A stretch of DNA of 64,000 nt, from positions 558,001 to 622,000 of the forward strand of contig CAJNDT010004035.1 in the NCBI GenBank assembly GCA_905221615.1. The letters are read 5' to 3'. The translations under genes and the position numbers were made by a program. The notes under the pieces were generated by a model. It was not told the DNA's origin and did not search any database. It was given only the letters and a program-made list of their open reading frames with translations. Source of the DNA: Symbiodinium sp. CCMP2592 (taxonomy: Eukaryota; Sar; Dinophyceae; Suessiales; Symbiodiniaceae). Of the stretch, positions 23,774 through 36,800 are shown piece after piece. The first letter of the stretch is position 1; every line of letters begins with the position of its first letter.

Positions 23774-26700
23774 ATGTACAGGTTCAAGGAGATCCAGACT
23801 ATTCCCCCTGCGAAGCAGCTGGTGGACATTGCCAGATGCTCATTCCTGCTACCAACATAGGACTAAATGCTCAATGCTCGGGGTTTAGGGGCCTGGAACA
23901 AGTAGTAAATTCTATTTCCCTTTCCGTCACCATCTTCCTGTGCTGGAATGCACCGCAGACTCTTGTTTCTCAACGGGGCATGGTCAGGGTTCTGAAGTGC
24001 ATTGGCATGGTTTGTCGGGGGGGAGGGTTGACGATGTACAGAAATTTTATGGTTCAAGCCACCGACTTGGTGCTCTGCAGCAGGAGCAAGACATCAGCTC
24101 ACTCCCTAGCATCATCAATTACCTGAGGTTGTGAGCGGGGTTCGGTGTCGTTGCTATGTCTTAAGAAGTGAAATTTTACGCCGATGAACACCATACCCCC
24201 GAAGCCCTTAATCAAATCAAAACTGAACCCCGAGCCCCAGTAGACGCTATGTCACTTCAAGCTTCCGGACTTGGCTAGTTATGACAGTATATGGCTGCTG
24301 TATAGGGTCCCTTACATTGTGATACTGATGATGCGGCTGATGGACATAATCCAGCATTGCCTCCGAACGCTGGGGAGTCCTCTACCTGGCGCAGTGCAGG
24401 ATTTGGTGCATCGAGAAGTTTTTCCCAAAAGGACGGATACTGCAACCCTACAAAAAAAGCCCTTCTAAAAGCCGAATTTTCTAGCACCCCCACAGCCCAA
24501 AGCTTTTCGGAAACCTCCAAAGCCTTAGAAAGCCCCAGAGCCCCTAGGAAAAAAAATAAACCCGGTTGAAAACCCTCAGAGGCCTTGGAAACTTTCCAGA
24601 GCCCCTAAAGAGAGCGCTTGCGCCAGAGCGGATCACCTGAGGTCTTGTCGAAAACCCAGCGAAAGACACCAACGGTCGTTCATCCAGGAGTCGGGGGTTC
24701 GAGAAGCGCTCTCGAAGATTAGTGCTTTACATACCTTTGGTTAGTAGGGAATGGAGGAAGGGGGTACAAGTATAACTGTAACTACTATTACTACCATTCT
24801 TCCATTCCCTACTAACCAACGGTAAGTTTAGGGATTCTAGTGGGGTTTTACCAGGTTCTACAAAGATTCCTTTGGGCTTCTTGGTAGCCGGGGTTCTAAA
24901 CTCTGGGTTCTATTAGAACTCTTTGAGGGTGTTACCAGGGTTCTATGCGAATCCTTTAAGGCTTTACAAGGGTTTTCAGTGGGACTTTACACGGGTTTAG
25001 ATGAGTTGTAGGGGGCTCCCAGCCGTTTGGGTGTTTGGAGTTTATGGCTTTGGGTTTGCTACCTGGTGGTGAAAGGGTACGGGTGCTTTAGAGCTTTCCG
25101 CGGCTACAACCTGCTTGGCTTGTTTCTCTGCAGACTTTCCTGAACGACAAGCTAAGATCCCCCAAACCCCTGCCATCATTCTGCGCATCTTGCCCTACCT
25201 CCGACAACATCGAAGACTATACGATAATCCCAACAATCCCCTACTCTGGGATACCTACATAAGGTATAGGTCTGTAAATCAAACCATAGAACCGAACTTC
25301 GGCGATGGTGGGGACGATGATGAAGCTTGTGATGGCGATGGCCAAGGATGATCGCTGCCTCGATGATATATGATAGCAATTCTTTGTCTGTCTTGCTGCT
25401 CATCTGATGTTGAATGCAACCTACAGTACATTTTCGATCCGGAGCATATACAACATACCTTGCATGCCTCAAAACCATATTTCAGCGTGTCTCAAAGACG
25501 GTCGGTAGGTGATCTTCGCGTTTGTTGAGGATTCAAGATCACGCGAATCCGCTCCTTCTACATGCGGAAGGCCCGTGCCCAGCTCCGTGAGCCCAGGTAG
25601 GGACATCTTGCATACTTGGAGAGTCGGGGGACTTGCTAAGTAGTAATTTTATAGAGTTACTATAAGTACCACAACCGCAACTAGGATCCCTTTTAGGGTA
25701 CTTCTAGCTTTACTTCTTTGTCTACTTACTAAGTCCCCCGACCCTCCAAGTATGGGCTTTGTGTGAAGTGCCTGACCTCCCAGAGGCCCATCGGCTGAGA
25801 CCGAAATTGGACCCAGAATAAGTCAAAGCTTCTGATTCAGGGAATCCTCCACGTAGCAGTGTGCATCCACGAAGGTGAAGTTCTGCCAGACTACGTACAA
25901 CGAGAAGTTCTCCAAGATCATCGAAGAGTTTCCGAAGATCGACGACATCCACCCTTTCTATGCAGACCTTTGCAGGAGCCCAAGTCAGGAAGACCAAGTC
26001 CGTGTTAGGCCGTGTGAGTGTTTCGGCATTGCAGCCAGTTGTGCCTGAGCCGCCCTCCCTTATCGTCCCTGTTCCAATTCTACCAGAATATGCACGAAAA
26101 CCCCATTTTGATCATTGAGGCCCCTACATGGGTTCTATTGGAAAATTCACCGAAACCCTATTTTGCTTCTCGAGGCCTCTACTGTTCATGGTCTTGCGAG
26201 GTAATGTCCTCTATGACAGAGACCACTACAAGCTGGCGCTTGGCCAGGTGCGGTATGTGCTGGGCCAGAATACAGGGGGGGGTCTGAGTTGTTCGTGAGA
26301 GTAGCCCGTGCCAGTCCTTAGGCAAGGCTCAATCCTAAGTATCAGGCCCCTGTGTGCTGCACTGGCCGTGTTGGCAACAGTCTGAAACCAGGTGGTAGTT
26401 GGCGAGCTCTCGACGGCCCTTTCGCAGAACACCGGCATCAGCACAAGTAGTTTGCAATAATAGCGCTGATGGGAGTAGCAGCAACAGTGAAGAACAACAG
26501 CAAACCATCAGCCACAGTTACATTATCATGAACCACAACTGGCCATTAGCCAAGGATAGGAACCGAATCTGACAGCAACTGTAGCAGTAATTTGGCACTA
26601 AGCGTTCCAGCATCCAGAACAACAGTGTCACCGATGATGCCGCGCACTGTCTGGATAAGAGAAACAGTAGGTGCCCTAAATATCAACAAATGAATTTGCA

Positions 26701-27857
26701 GCAACAGTACCTTCGGCACAAGGTGAATGCTTGCAAGAAGATTGTCGACGGCATAGCCAAGGACTATGCTGCTCGACGGTGCATGGGTGCTCGTGGGTCA
26801 CTTTACCCTAAACTCCTAGACCGTATTGCAAAAGTCTGGAGGTCCTTATAATAAGGATCCTACTCTTTCGGGTACTTTATTAGGGTCCCCTATTTTCGGA
26901 AACTCCCATGTACGAGAGCTTGCTTTGGGCTCGCTGCTTGAAGGGCTGATGGTGCTTGCTAGATTTGTTCTGGTCCGAACAGGACGGGGAGGGGGAGGGG
27001 GAGGGAGCCTCCCATAAAGGGAAGCGCAGTGCCAGAGCATCTCAGGTGAAGATGATGAAATTTGCCGACAGCCTCTACAAGTGCAAGATGCTGAAAAGAG
27101 CCGCAGGGACCCCCAGAGCTCATCTGTCGTCATCTGGGTGCGGAGCACCATGTTTGAACACTTCTTTCGGACCTGCTCCCAAAAGAACCCTCATAACACC
27201 CTACATTTTTTGTTCTTGGTTACTTCAAAGCCCAGTCGCTGTTATCAGCGACATCATTACCATCAGTGTGGTCCTGCTGCAAGCTGAGCGTCGAACCCCA
27301 ATGAACTTTCATTGAGCCGCATCTTCGCAAAACAGCTGTCAGTTCTGAGTCGGGTAGAGCGAGCGCGAGAGAGAGAGAGAGAGAGAGAAAGATAGACCGA
27401 GAGAAAGACAGACCGAGAGAAAGAGAGAGGAGAGAAAGAGAGAGAAGAGAAAGAGAGAAACAGAGCAGACCCGCAGGCAGGCAGGGAGGCAGACCGAAAG
27501 AGATGCAGAGACAGAGACAGAGGGCGCTTCATGGCTAAACCCGCAACTCTAAATTTGAAACCCAAACCCAAGAACTCTAAGACACTAAACCTGGGCCCAG
27601 TAGCTAGCTAGGTTCTTGATTGGGTCGGTCGTTCGTTCTTTCGTTCGCTCGCTGGCTAGATACCCGAAAAGGAGGATCACGGGACTGGGACTTCGTACGG
27701 ATGAGTATAAGTGCCATAACTTCGATTATAAGTATAAGTCTAATTATAGTTACCACTTTCGTGACCTTAGTCACTAAGTCCCATGGTCCTTTAAGTAGTT
27801 GGCGCGTAAAGCCCAAGGCCCTGGGTCGAATGGCCACAGCTGTGAAGAAGCTCGCAG
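23774..27857 (+). CDS. NOG1: NOG1 exons 1-8 (N-terminal helical region)
   Basis: Exons: 23774-23830 (starts ATG), 24642-24687 ([15 protein letters not shown]), 25530-25570 ([13 protein letters not shown]), 25875-25971 ([20 protein letters not shown]), 26201-26247 ([15 protein letters not shown]), 26723-26770 ([12 protein letters not shown]), 27046-27102 ([17 protein letters not shown]) and 27818-27857 ([13 protein letters not shown]). Every junction keeps phase (0,1,0,1,0,0,0,1). Donors are GC except exon 2 (GA, GAGTCGG) and exon 5 (GT). This is the conserved NOG1 N-terminal bundle. The introns hold family D (24730-24826), B (25613-25752), A (26840-26909) and B-prime (27669-27797) elements. 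Confidence 0.9.
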
Positions 27858-30800
27858 GCCCAAGGTTTTTTGTGGTTTTTTGGTCCGAGAGATCCTAGAA
27901 ACTTGCACGCTACGCTTAGAGGTGCAAGAGACAGTCCGTAGGGTTATCAGTACTTTGGTTGACGTTATATGTAGATACAGCTACACTCACTTTGCACGCT
28001 AATCACTCAGTCCCCTGATTGACTGAGTGGGTAGTTCTCTGAATTAGGGTCCACTTTGCAGTACTGGGACCCAAATGTTGAGAACGACTCAAGTAGGTTT
28101 CGACCAGGGGGTTTCTGCAGGACGATACGCTTGGAGGTCGTCTGATTTGGCTTCGGACTTTCAACGGCTTTGGTTCTAGGCTGCAGTTTCGCATGTAGGG
28201 CTTTGGCTTTGGCTTTCTTGGACGTTTGACTTGCTGGGGCTCACTCATAGCACTAGGAAGTCCAAGCAGCGTGAATGAGCAGAATGTACCGCAGAACCAC
28301 TGTGAAATATCGTCGTCAAGGCCAGGGTATGTGGGAATATGAGTGGGATAGCTGGCACAAGCGAAGCTATTTACAAGCTCCTTGCTACATCCCCTGACCC
28401 TACAGCCCAAACGCTAAGCCCAAAACACCTCCCGGGCAAAACCCCATGGAAAGCCAGAATGATGCTTGAAAACAACCTTGCGAAACCCGCATCACAAGTA
28501 CTGCAGGGGCCGAAATAATTACCCATCCCATATTTTTGGGGCGGGGGGTTCCTTACTATGACTAGAGTATAATGGACCCCCAAAACCCTATTCTGATTAT
28601 CAAGGCCCCTATATTAGGCTCTGATCCTTCGCAGGTGCCCTGTCCTTCCTCGAAGAGGCCCCTTGCCATGTTGCTGTTTAATGGAGAGCAGCTCTTCAAG
28701 TTCAGGTTGTCATGGGCAGGTAATAATATTAAGAATACTAGCAATGATATTGGCAACAGTAGCAAGAAGAGCCAAAAGATTGCAAAAGATTGGTGATGTC
28801 AATACTCATTTTGGTAACAATCACAGTTAAAACCATAACAATGCCCCGAACCGGGGTTTAGGGCGTTGTCTCTCATACCGAAAGTGAGAAGCCTCATGTT
28901 CAGGGGCTTGCATGTATCCGGAGTCACTGCAGGTTCGGCAACACCTTGGGCGACTGCCGTCGATCAATCCCGCCACCAGGACCTTGATCCTCACAGGCGC
29001 AGAAAGTGTAGCAAGGGGCCGAGAGCCTTGCAAAGAGCCGTCTTATGCCAGGCTACCCCAACGTCGGCAAGTCTTCTTTCATGAACATAGTCACCAATGC
29101 AAACGTGGACGTGCAGCCGTGCCCCTTCCAATAGCAGTGCCCAGCAGACCCCATCATCGGACCCCTGTGCAATGGCAGGTACGCCTTCACCACGAAGTCG
29201 CTGTTCATAGGGCATCTGGACCACAACTATGTCAAGTGGCAGGCATTTCCGAGGAATCAAGGAACTGTTCAGAGAGCATTTGCCTAATGAGCTCCTGGTA
29301 CCGTAGACAGGGCTTTGGAGCAATTTGAAGCGCCCGCCCCTGGAAGTGCTTTCCGGTCTTCCTGGAAGTGAAAACTGGACCCTGCACCCCACCCAGGTAG
29401 GCCTGTGGGATTTTATTGTTTTCCTTTATGGGGCTGAAGGGACTTCTGAACTTGGACAAGTTGGTGAGGTTTAAAATCTGCATTTCACAGAATACCAGTT
29501 GGAAGAGTCACCGAACCTTTGGCAGAGCATTCGTTGCCTAAAGCTTCTGATTTATTCGATTGGGGATGCTGAATGACAAGGTATTGGATCCGCTGCTTAG
29601 CCCTACTTAGAGCATCACAGGATCATAAGAGCCCTCCGTGGGGTTACCCCACTCATAACTCTACTTATGGGCTACCTGCGTACTATGTCTCCTTTAGGTA
29701 GACTGTGCCATGTGGATCGAAACAGGTCATCGACACACCTGGCATTCTCGATCACCCGCTCGAGGCAAGACGACAGCCGTTGCAAATTAAGGCATCCGCT
29801 GGCCCTGCATCCACTTTAGGGATTTCCCAAACAAGGTACCTGGTAATAGTATACCATAGCATACCTAAATCCTAAACCTATAGAATGCCGAATTGATGGG
29901 GTTGTACTTTCCAGATAATCCAAGAGGTTCTGAGACTGGCACTGAAGGCCTAGGGCGAAGTTGTATGATGCTCAATGATCTCTGTGTTCCATTGCTTTTA
30001 GGTTAGTGGAGTATTACATCAGCATGGTACCGGAAGAGGTCACCACTTCGACAAAGGAGATTTGAAGCTTTTGCGACGGACGAGCCTCCTGAACCCTAAA
30101 CTCTAAGCCCAATGTCTTGCTGAAATTTCGACGGATAAACCAATCGATTGCAGGCTTGATTGGTTAGAAAGCTATAACCACAAAGGTCATATTGGTTGTC
30201 ATTTTCACCACCATCATCAGAACCCCAAAACAATGAACTTCTGACCCACCCCCCTGAATCTCAGACCCAGGGTGGCCTTCTTCGGTTGTCAAGATGCGCA
30301 GGACCGAAACAGCATCGAGATGACGGCAATCACTGCGTTGGCACATCTCCCTGCAGCAGATGACTCAGACACTGACTGTGAGAGTCTAGGGTTTTTTTAA
30401 CTTTCAATCCCGTTGTGAATCTGTTCGCCCATGCCACATCCTTACAACCTGCATGGACTATGCAGCTGGTGAAATGCTCTGGGAACAGTTGCAGTAATTG
30501 GAGCAACTCGGCTTGAAGTAGCATCAGCGAGAGTCGCCCGTCTTCTTGACAACTAGTCAGAAAGCATAAAAATATAGAAGCCTACATAGTTTCCAATGTT
30601 ATTCTTTTCGATTCCTGATGATATCTACACTACAATATTCACCCAAACAGCATTCTCAATGTTATGGCGGCCCCTATATTATCCCTGACAGTCTCTTGCG
30701 GGTGCGCTCGTGCTGCAGTGGCTCTCGTAGTACCGCGACCTTCCTCCAAGGCCATTCTCTTCTTCGTGGATGTTTCGGAGCACTGCGGCTTCAACTTAGC

Positions 30801-33800
30801 GACACAGGCCTGGCCGAAGTTCCATTCCCAGAAGCGAACCTCGTTAAGATAGGCTTTAGGGCTTAGGGTCTAGAGAATTATGATGTCAGTGTTCTATAGA
30901 GAGGTTATGTGTGGCGTTTTGAGTGTTTAGAACCAAACAACTACCCCAAAGCCTCCAGGAACGGAACCCTTCAGGTCGCATTGTTTCACTCCATCAAGCC
31001 GCTTTTCCGGAATCGGCCGCTGCTGATCATCCTCAACAAGCCCCAAGCTCGGGGGAGTTCGGTAACACAAAGGGCAATACTGTTTGGGTGAGTTTAGGGT
31101 TTAGGCTTTAGGCCCTGTTACACAGGGGGGGCCTGCAGAATTACGAATACTATGTTGGGGTTCCTTCTTATTCTGGGATCTGAGTGATTTGTATCATTAC
31201 TCCGAAGTATTCCTTGGGGCTGCTTGTTCTTCCACTCCGGCCATAAAATCTATATTGAGATCAGAACAAGCAGGTTCTGGTTTTTTTTAAGATAGTCGAA
31301 AAGGCGCTTGCATGATAGCGGTGTTGCAAAGCTTGTGATTTATGGTTTCGGGTGAAGGAACTCCGCATGAACTCATCTTGATGGGACGTGCAAAGCGTTG
31401 GCAGTGTGTTTGCAAGGGTGGCACGGGAATTTTGTGGGCACGCAAAACTTTTGAGCTTGGGCTTTAGGGTTTCTCCCATTGAAAATATCTCTGCTTATGA
31501 GCAGGTCTTAAGCAAAAATGGAACCTCACTTACATCCAGTTTGGTTGGAGAAAGCCTAGGACCTAGAGTAGGCCCTTATTCCCTTTTTAAGGGTTCAAGT
31601 CCCTTATTATAAGCCCTTTAAACCAATAAGGGCACCCTTTTTATTCCTAGGTTACTCTTGGGTCTAGAAGCAGGATTTGGAATTCAGGGTGAGAGTCCTT
31701 CACTGTGTGTCGGATATCGGGCCATTTAGGGGTTTCCGACCATTAGCGGCTCCTTTAAAGGGATCTCTATAAGGGCTCCTTAAAGGGATCTATAGGAGTT
31801 CTATAAAGGGTTTAGGGTTTAGAGTTTCCGAAATTTAGGGGTACCTTACTTTAGGGTCCTTATAATAAGGATCCTATTAATTAGGGTACTATATTAGGGT
31901 CCCGTATTTTCGGAAGCTCCCATTTAGGGGAAGGATTTGAGATACGGGGCTCTGGGTTTTGCATTAAGGACCCTAAGCTTTCAGCACCCCAAGGCCCGGT
32001 TATTAAGGAACGCATAAACACTCGTCTATTGCTTCACTCAATGGATTTTGGAGTCCTTGGGACCCTCCACCCAGAAGTCCTTGTGTATGTTTTCTTAATC
32101 TGTATGATATGTTATGATATGGTATGATATGATATGATATTAAAGGATCTTCTGTTATAGTATACTGACAGGACGGACTTGCGCAAGATCTCTGAACTCT
32201 CTGCCGAGGCTACTTGGCAAGGAATGGTCGAAACCTGGGGCCTAATTCAAACTCGAAATGATTAGGCTTGAGGTTAAGATCCTTAGGGTTGACGGGTTCA
32301 CGGTTTAGATGCGCATTGTTTGCAAAAACTCGTTGCTGCACAGCTGCGCATAGATGGATGGACACAGTTCTACTTTTTGTCTAGTCCTGCTGTACACAAA
32401 GAGGTAAATGAATCGACTAGAAATCTTTGGATCCCGATTCCTAGACCATGCTTGTTTATGGCCTTGTCGGTTCCTTGTTGCAACCCCTGTTGAGAAAAAG
32501 AGGTCTGCGTTACAATCAAGCTCCGGACCCCGTACTCACAACCCTGAGAAGAAATCACCGCTTCCTCAGATATTTGCAAAGGAAACGCATATCCCGTGAA
32601 TAGGTGTGAGCAGGCGATTTAGGACTAAGGGACTTGGAGTTCAGGATCAGGAGTTCAGCGAGTAGTTTGTAAGTTGGGTGATAGCTAGGACAGCCCCACT
32701 TCGATGATTAGGTACGATGTCACTTTCGCCTAAGCCCTCTACAGCCCAAAACAACCATGTAACTCAACAGTCCTAAACCATGTTGCGCCATCACCCTGTG
32801 ACCCTGAACCCTATAACTCTATACCCTAAACCCCGAACACCTCGCCTCGCCAAGCAAATTCTCATGCGCTTCAGGAAAAGCAGCTGCTGGACTCCATGGC
32901 AGAGGCTTCCTTGCTGCTGCTGATGGCTAGGAGTGGTGTGATATAATAGCATATTGCATTATAAGATCTGGTGTTGTATGATTCTGCATCATACGATAGC
33001 AGGGTTCTACAAGGTTTTCTGATGATTTTTGTCGGGGTTGTGTATGGGTTTTATGCTGCCGAGGCCATAAATCCGACACCTTCGGGTGCTTGACATATTC
33101 CAGGATTTCGGCCCTAGACGAGGGTTTGGGGTTTAGGCAATCTGAGCTGGTGTTTCAGATGCTCGGATCCTCAGGGGTAGTAGCTGTGCTGTAATCCAGG
33201 AACTTTAACAGCTGCTTGCAATATGCTGAAATACCTGCCTTATAGCATACCCCAAAACCCTATTCCAATTATTATCGCCCCCATATGTATAAAGCCTTCT
33301 TCAGAGTTTACGAAACCCACAGTAGCCGCGGCACAGCGACCACCAGACCCTGAAGCTCCATCACCCTAAAGCCCGAAACCCCTGAACCCCAAAGCTTCAA
33401 AGCCTAAACTGTAGCGGGAGGAAGCAAGAAGCCCCAAAAGTTGTCTAATTCATCCTATCCTTCTCCAGCGTGGCAACCTCCCTGCCCCTAAATCCGAAAC
33501 CCTACACCCCCAACCCACAACCCTGGCCTACAGCCTCAAATCCTAAACCAAGCCCTGCACAATGCGTCTTTCATTGGAGTGGCAGGTAGAAGCCGGAACG
33601 CAGGCGGGAGTTCGTGCTGCCGGTTTTGTGTTTTGGGTTGCTATCATATGCGTCATATGCGTATTAGGGTCCCTTTTTCGGTCCCCAAGCCTAACAGGGA
33701 CTCTCATTTAGGGAAATACCTATAAAGTGACCTCAATGATTAGAGTGCGGTTTTGTGCTTTTGGTTGCTACAGGTCGTTCTCAAAATTACGGCCCCTGTT

Positions 33801-36800
33801 CAGGTCCAAAACATGGTAGGGCGCCATTATAAAAGAGGACCCTTAACGGGACCACAGTCTAGAGAGCTGCCCATAAAGGGTGGTTAAAGATTAGGGTTTC
33901 GGATTGTGCCGTAGTGTATTTAGCGGCAACCCTAAGGAACAGTATTATAGCTGTTCAGGCTTGTATGAAGGGCCACTATAAGAGTTCAATGAAGGCTCTG
34001 CAAGTTTTAGGGTTTAGGTTGAAACAAAGGGTTCTTCGAATCTGCTATAAGGCTTTAGGGCTTTGGGTAGCTATAAGGGCTACCTTAAGGGGTTTTCTGA
34101 AGGTTCATTAAGGGTTTCGGGTTTCAGTATGCTGTTGGTGCTTGTAGCCTTGGTCAATTGTCGTGTTCGGTGATGATATTGTCACTATCGGCATCAATAG
34201 CTCTGTTTGTGATTGCAATAGTACATGTTCCGGTACTTCTGAGAGAGGCACCGACACATGTTCTGCTTGTTAGCTGCTGAAGCCCTGAACGTGATTGACG
34301 GCATCTCGCGAAGCACCAACCATTTTCAATATTGGAGTTTCCGAAAATAGGGGACTCTAATATAGTTCCCTAAATAGTAGGATCCTATTATAAGGACCCA
34401 CAAATAAGGTACCCGCAATTGTCGCAAACTCTAAATCCTGAACCCTTCATAGAACCCTTATGGATCCCTTTAATGGAACCCAAAATAAGGTACCCCCAAT
34501 TTTCGGAAACTCCCATATGTCCCGAACGCGTAGCAACGGTGGCCGGCTGCCAGTTTTCTGACCCTGGAGCCCTGAATTCCTGAACCTGGCACCCTTAGCT
34601 TTAGGGTTTTAGGGCTTTGGGGTTTGAGGGCTTGAGGGTTTTAGTGTTTTTTAGGGTTTACTTACCTTTGGTTAGTAGGGAATGGAGGAATGGGGTAGCT
34701 CTAAATTCCTAAACCTGGCACCCTGAGCCGCAGCTTTGGTTAGTAAGGAATTAACGGGGCCTTATAAAGGGTTCTATAAGGGTTACTTTAGGGAATCTAT
34801 AAGGGTACTATAATATTGGGGCCTTAATAATCCTGTAATCTTGCTTTTGGTTAGTAGGGAATGGAGGAATGGGGTACAATTATAGCTACTATGACTACCC
34901 ATTCTTCCATTCCCTACTAACCAAAGGTAAGTAACCCCCTAACACTGAACCACGAAGCCTAAATTACTAAACCGCAAACTCGAAGCCCTAAGTCTCAACT
35001 CCAAACCCGAAGCCCTGAGCCCTTAAATCTCTTTAGCCCCGGACCCTAAACCCTAGAGGGTGGGCTTTCCGAAACCATAAGCCCTGACTCCTTATTGCTC
35101 CTAGACCCCTTTAGCCCCGAACCCTCAACCATGAGCCCTGACTCACAGCTCGACCCTACAAAATGGGCTTTCTGAAACCATCAGCCTTACCTCCTCAGTA
35201 GCCCTGGCTCCTCGCAGCTAAGGTCCACTTCTTCGAGACCTCCTGTGCCACGAAGAACGGCGTCGACTCTGCCTTGCAGAAGGCAGGAAGTGATACTTTG
35301 GAGTCTTCGAAAATTAGGGGTACCTTATTTTGGGGGATCCTAATAATCAGCGTCCTACTACTCAGGGTACTATATTACTTAGTAGCGGAGTGGATACATT
35401 TTACACTTTTTGGGATAATATCACCCACTATAAAACTAAAAGTGTAAACTTTGGCAAGTGAATTCAGCAACTAAGGTTAGGGCCCCCTATTTTTTTGGAA
35501 ACTCCCAGTCTTTGGAGGATCATAGAGGGTCCCTTGGAAGGCTCGATGGGGACTTAGAGGGGTTTTACGGTTTTAAGGATCATGGGACTTAGTAACTAGG
35601 TTTATGAACAAGGTAGCTATACAAGTACTTATGACCCTAATGAATGTACTTATTGCCTTGGTTGCTAAGTCCACCGATCCTCCAAGATAGGGAGTATAGG
35701 GGTTCGGAATAACAGGTAATGATATTCCCCCTACATGGTCCCCATATAAGCTCATACGACCAGTGTTTGTTGATGGTATGATATCTACCTAAGACGGTAT
35801 TCCAAACACTCAGGTTTCTATGTTCAGGAGTTGTTTTGGGGCATTCGTGGGAGCGTTGAATTAGGTATTCGCCCACTGAATTATGTAGGGCTGCAAAGGG
35901 TTTGTATTAGGGTTTTGGCATAGGGCTTTTCAGCGCTTTATTGGTTTTTCATGTCTGACCGATGCCGTGTAGTACATTAGAATGGGGTGATACAACTCGC
36001 GGACAGGGCTTCATCGGACTTTCACGGAGATGTTATACGGCTGATGATCTAAATCCTGCATTACCCAGGATAAGGAATATGCCATAATTCCCATAGTTTG
36101 GGGTCCTTAAGGTAATGCAGGATTTTGATCATCAACCATAGGTCCGGCACCCCAACGAATGACGGTTTTCCTGATTGTTGACCGACCGCTCATCGGAGAA
36201 AGCCCTTTATTATGGATCCCTGGAAGGAAGCCTTTAAGGAACCCTTTAAGTCTTAACGAACCCTACTAGATCCCTTAAAGGGTCACCTTACTGTTGATGA
36301 TATAAATCCTGCATTACCCAAAATAAGGAATATACCATAATTCCCATAGTTTAGGGTCATTATTGAGGTAATGCAGGATATATATCATAACCCTAAACCC
36401 TCCCTATAGATCCCTTATGGTACCCTTATGAATCCCTTTACAGGATTTACATCATCAACCGTGTGGCCCGAGCTTCGGAGCTTCGCCAGGGCTGTGAGCT
36501 TCTTCTGGAGCGCCGAGTGGAGCAGAAGGCCGGAAAAAGCTTCAAATCAAAGGGGAAAAGGAGGGACCCTTAATAAGGACCCCTACCCTATAAAGGGCTA
36601 TATAATGGGTATATAGTAGCTATATTAAGGGTATATACCTTAATAAGGACCCCTAGGTATATACCCTTAATATAGCTATTATATACCCATTATATAGCCT
36701 ATTCTAGGGTAGGGAGTGGAGCAGACGGCCGGAAAAAAGGGGGCGGACTTTGGTAGGGCCTTACAGGGGGTTTCATAGGGTTTTGTAGGAATTGTTACTG

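Larger units (their letters stand above)
23462..23786 (+). repeat. Triplicated NOG1 5' start/acceptor segment
   Basis: TCAGGCCATGT occurs at 23471-23481, 23675-23685 and 23768-23778; only the last opens into the NOG1 coding sequence. The flanks repeat too: GTTGAAGGAA followed by AACCTTCAAT and CCTAT precedes the second and third copies, and CCTTGCAAGGA follows the first two. The first two ATGs read into stops. Confidence 0.6.

Noticed and set aside
25115..25351. Open frame with [12 protein letters not shown] considered as the NOG1 exon before YMRK
   Set aside because: The true exons were found at 24642-24687 and 25530-25570; they match the family exactly and keep phase.
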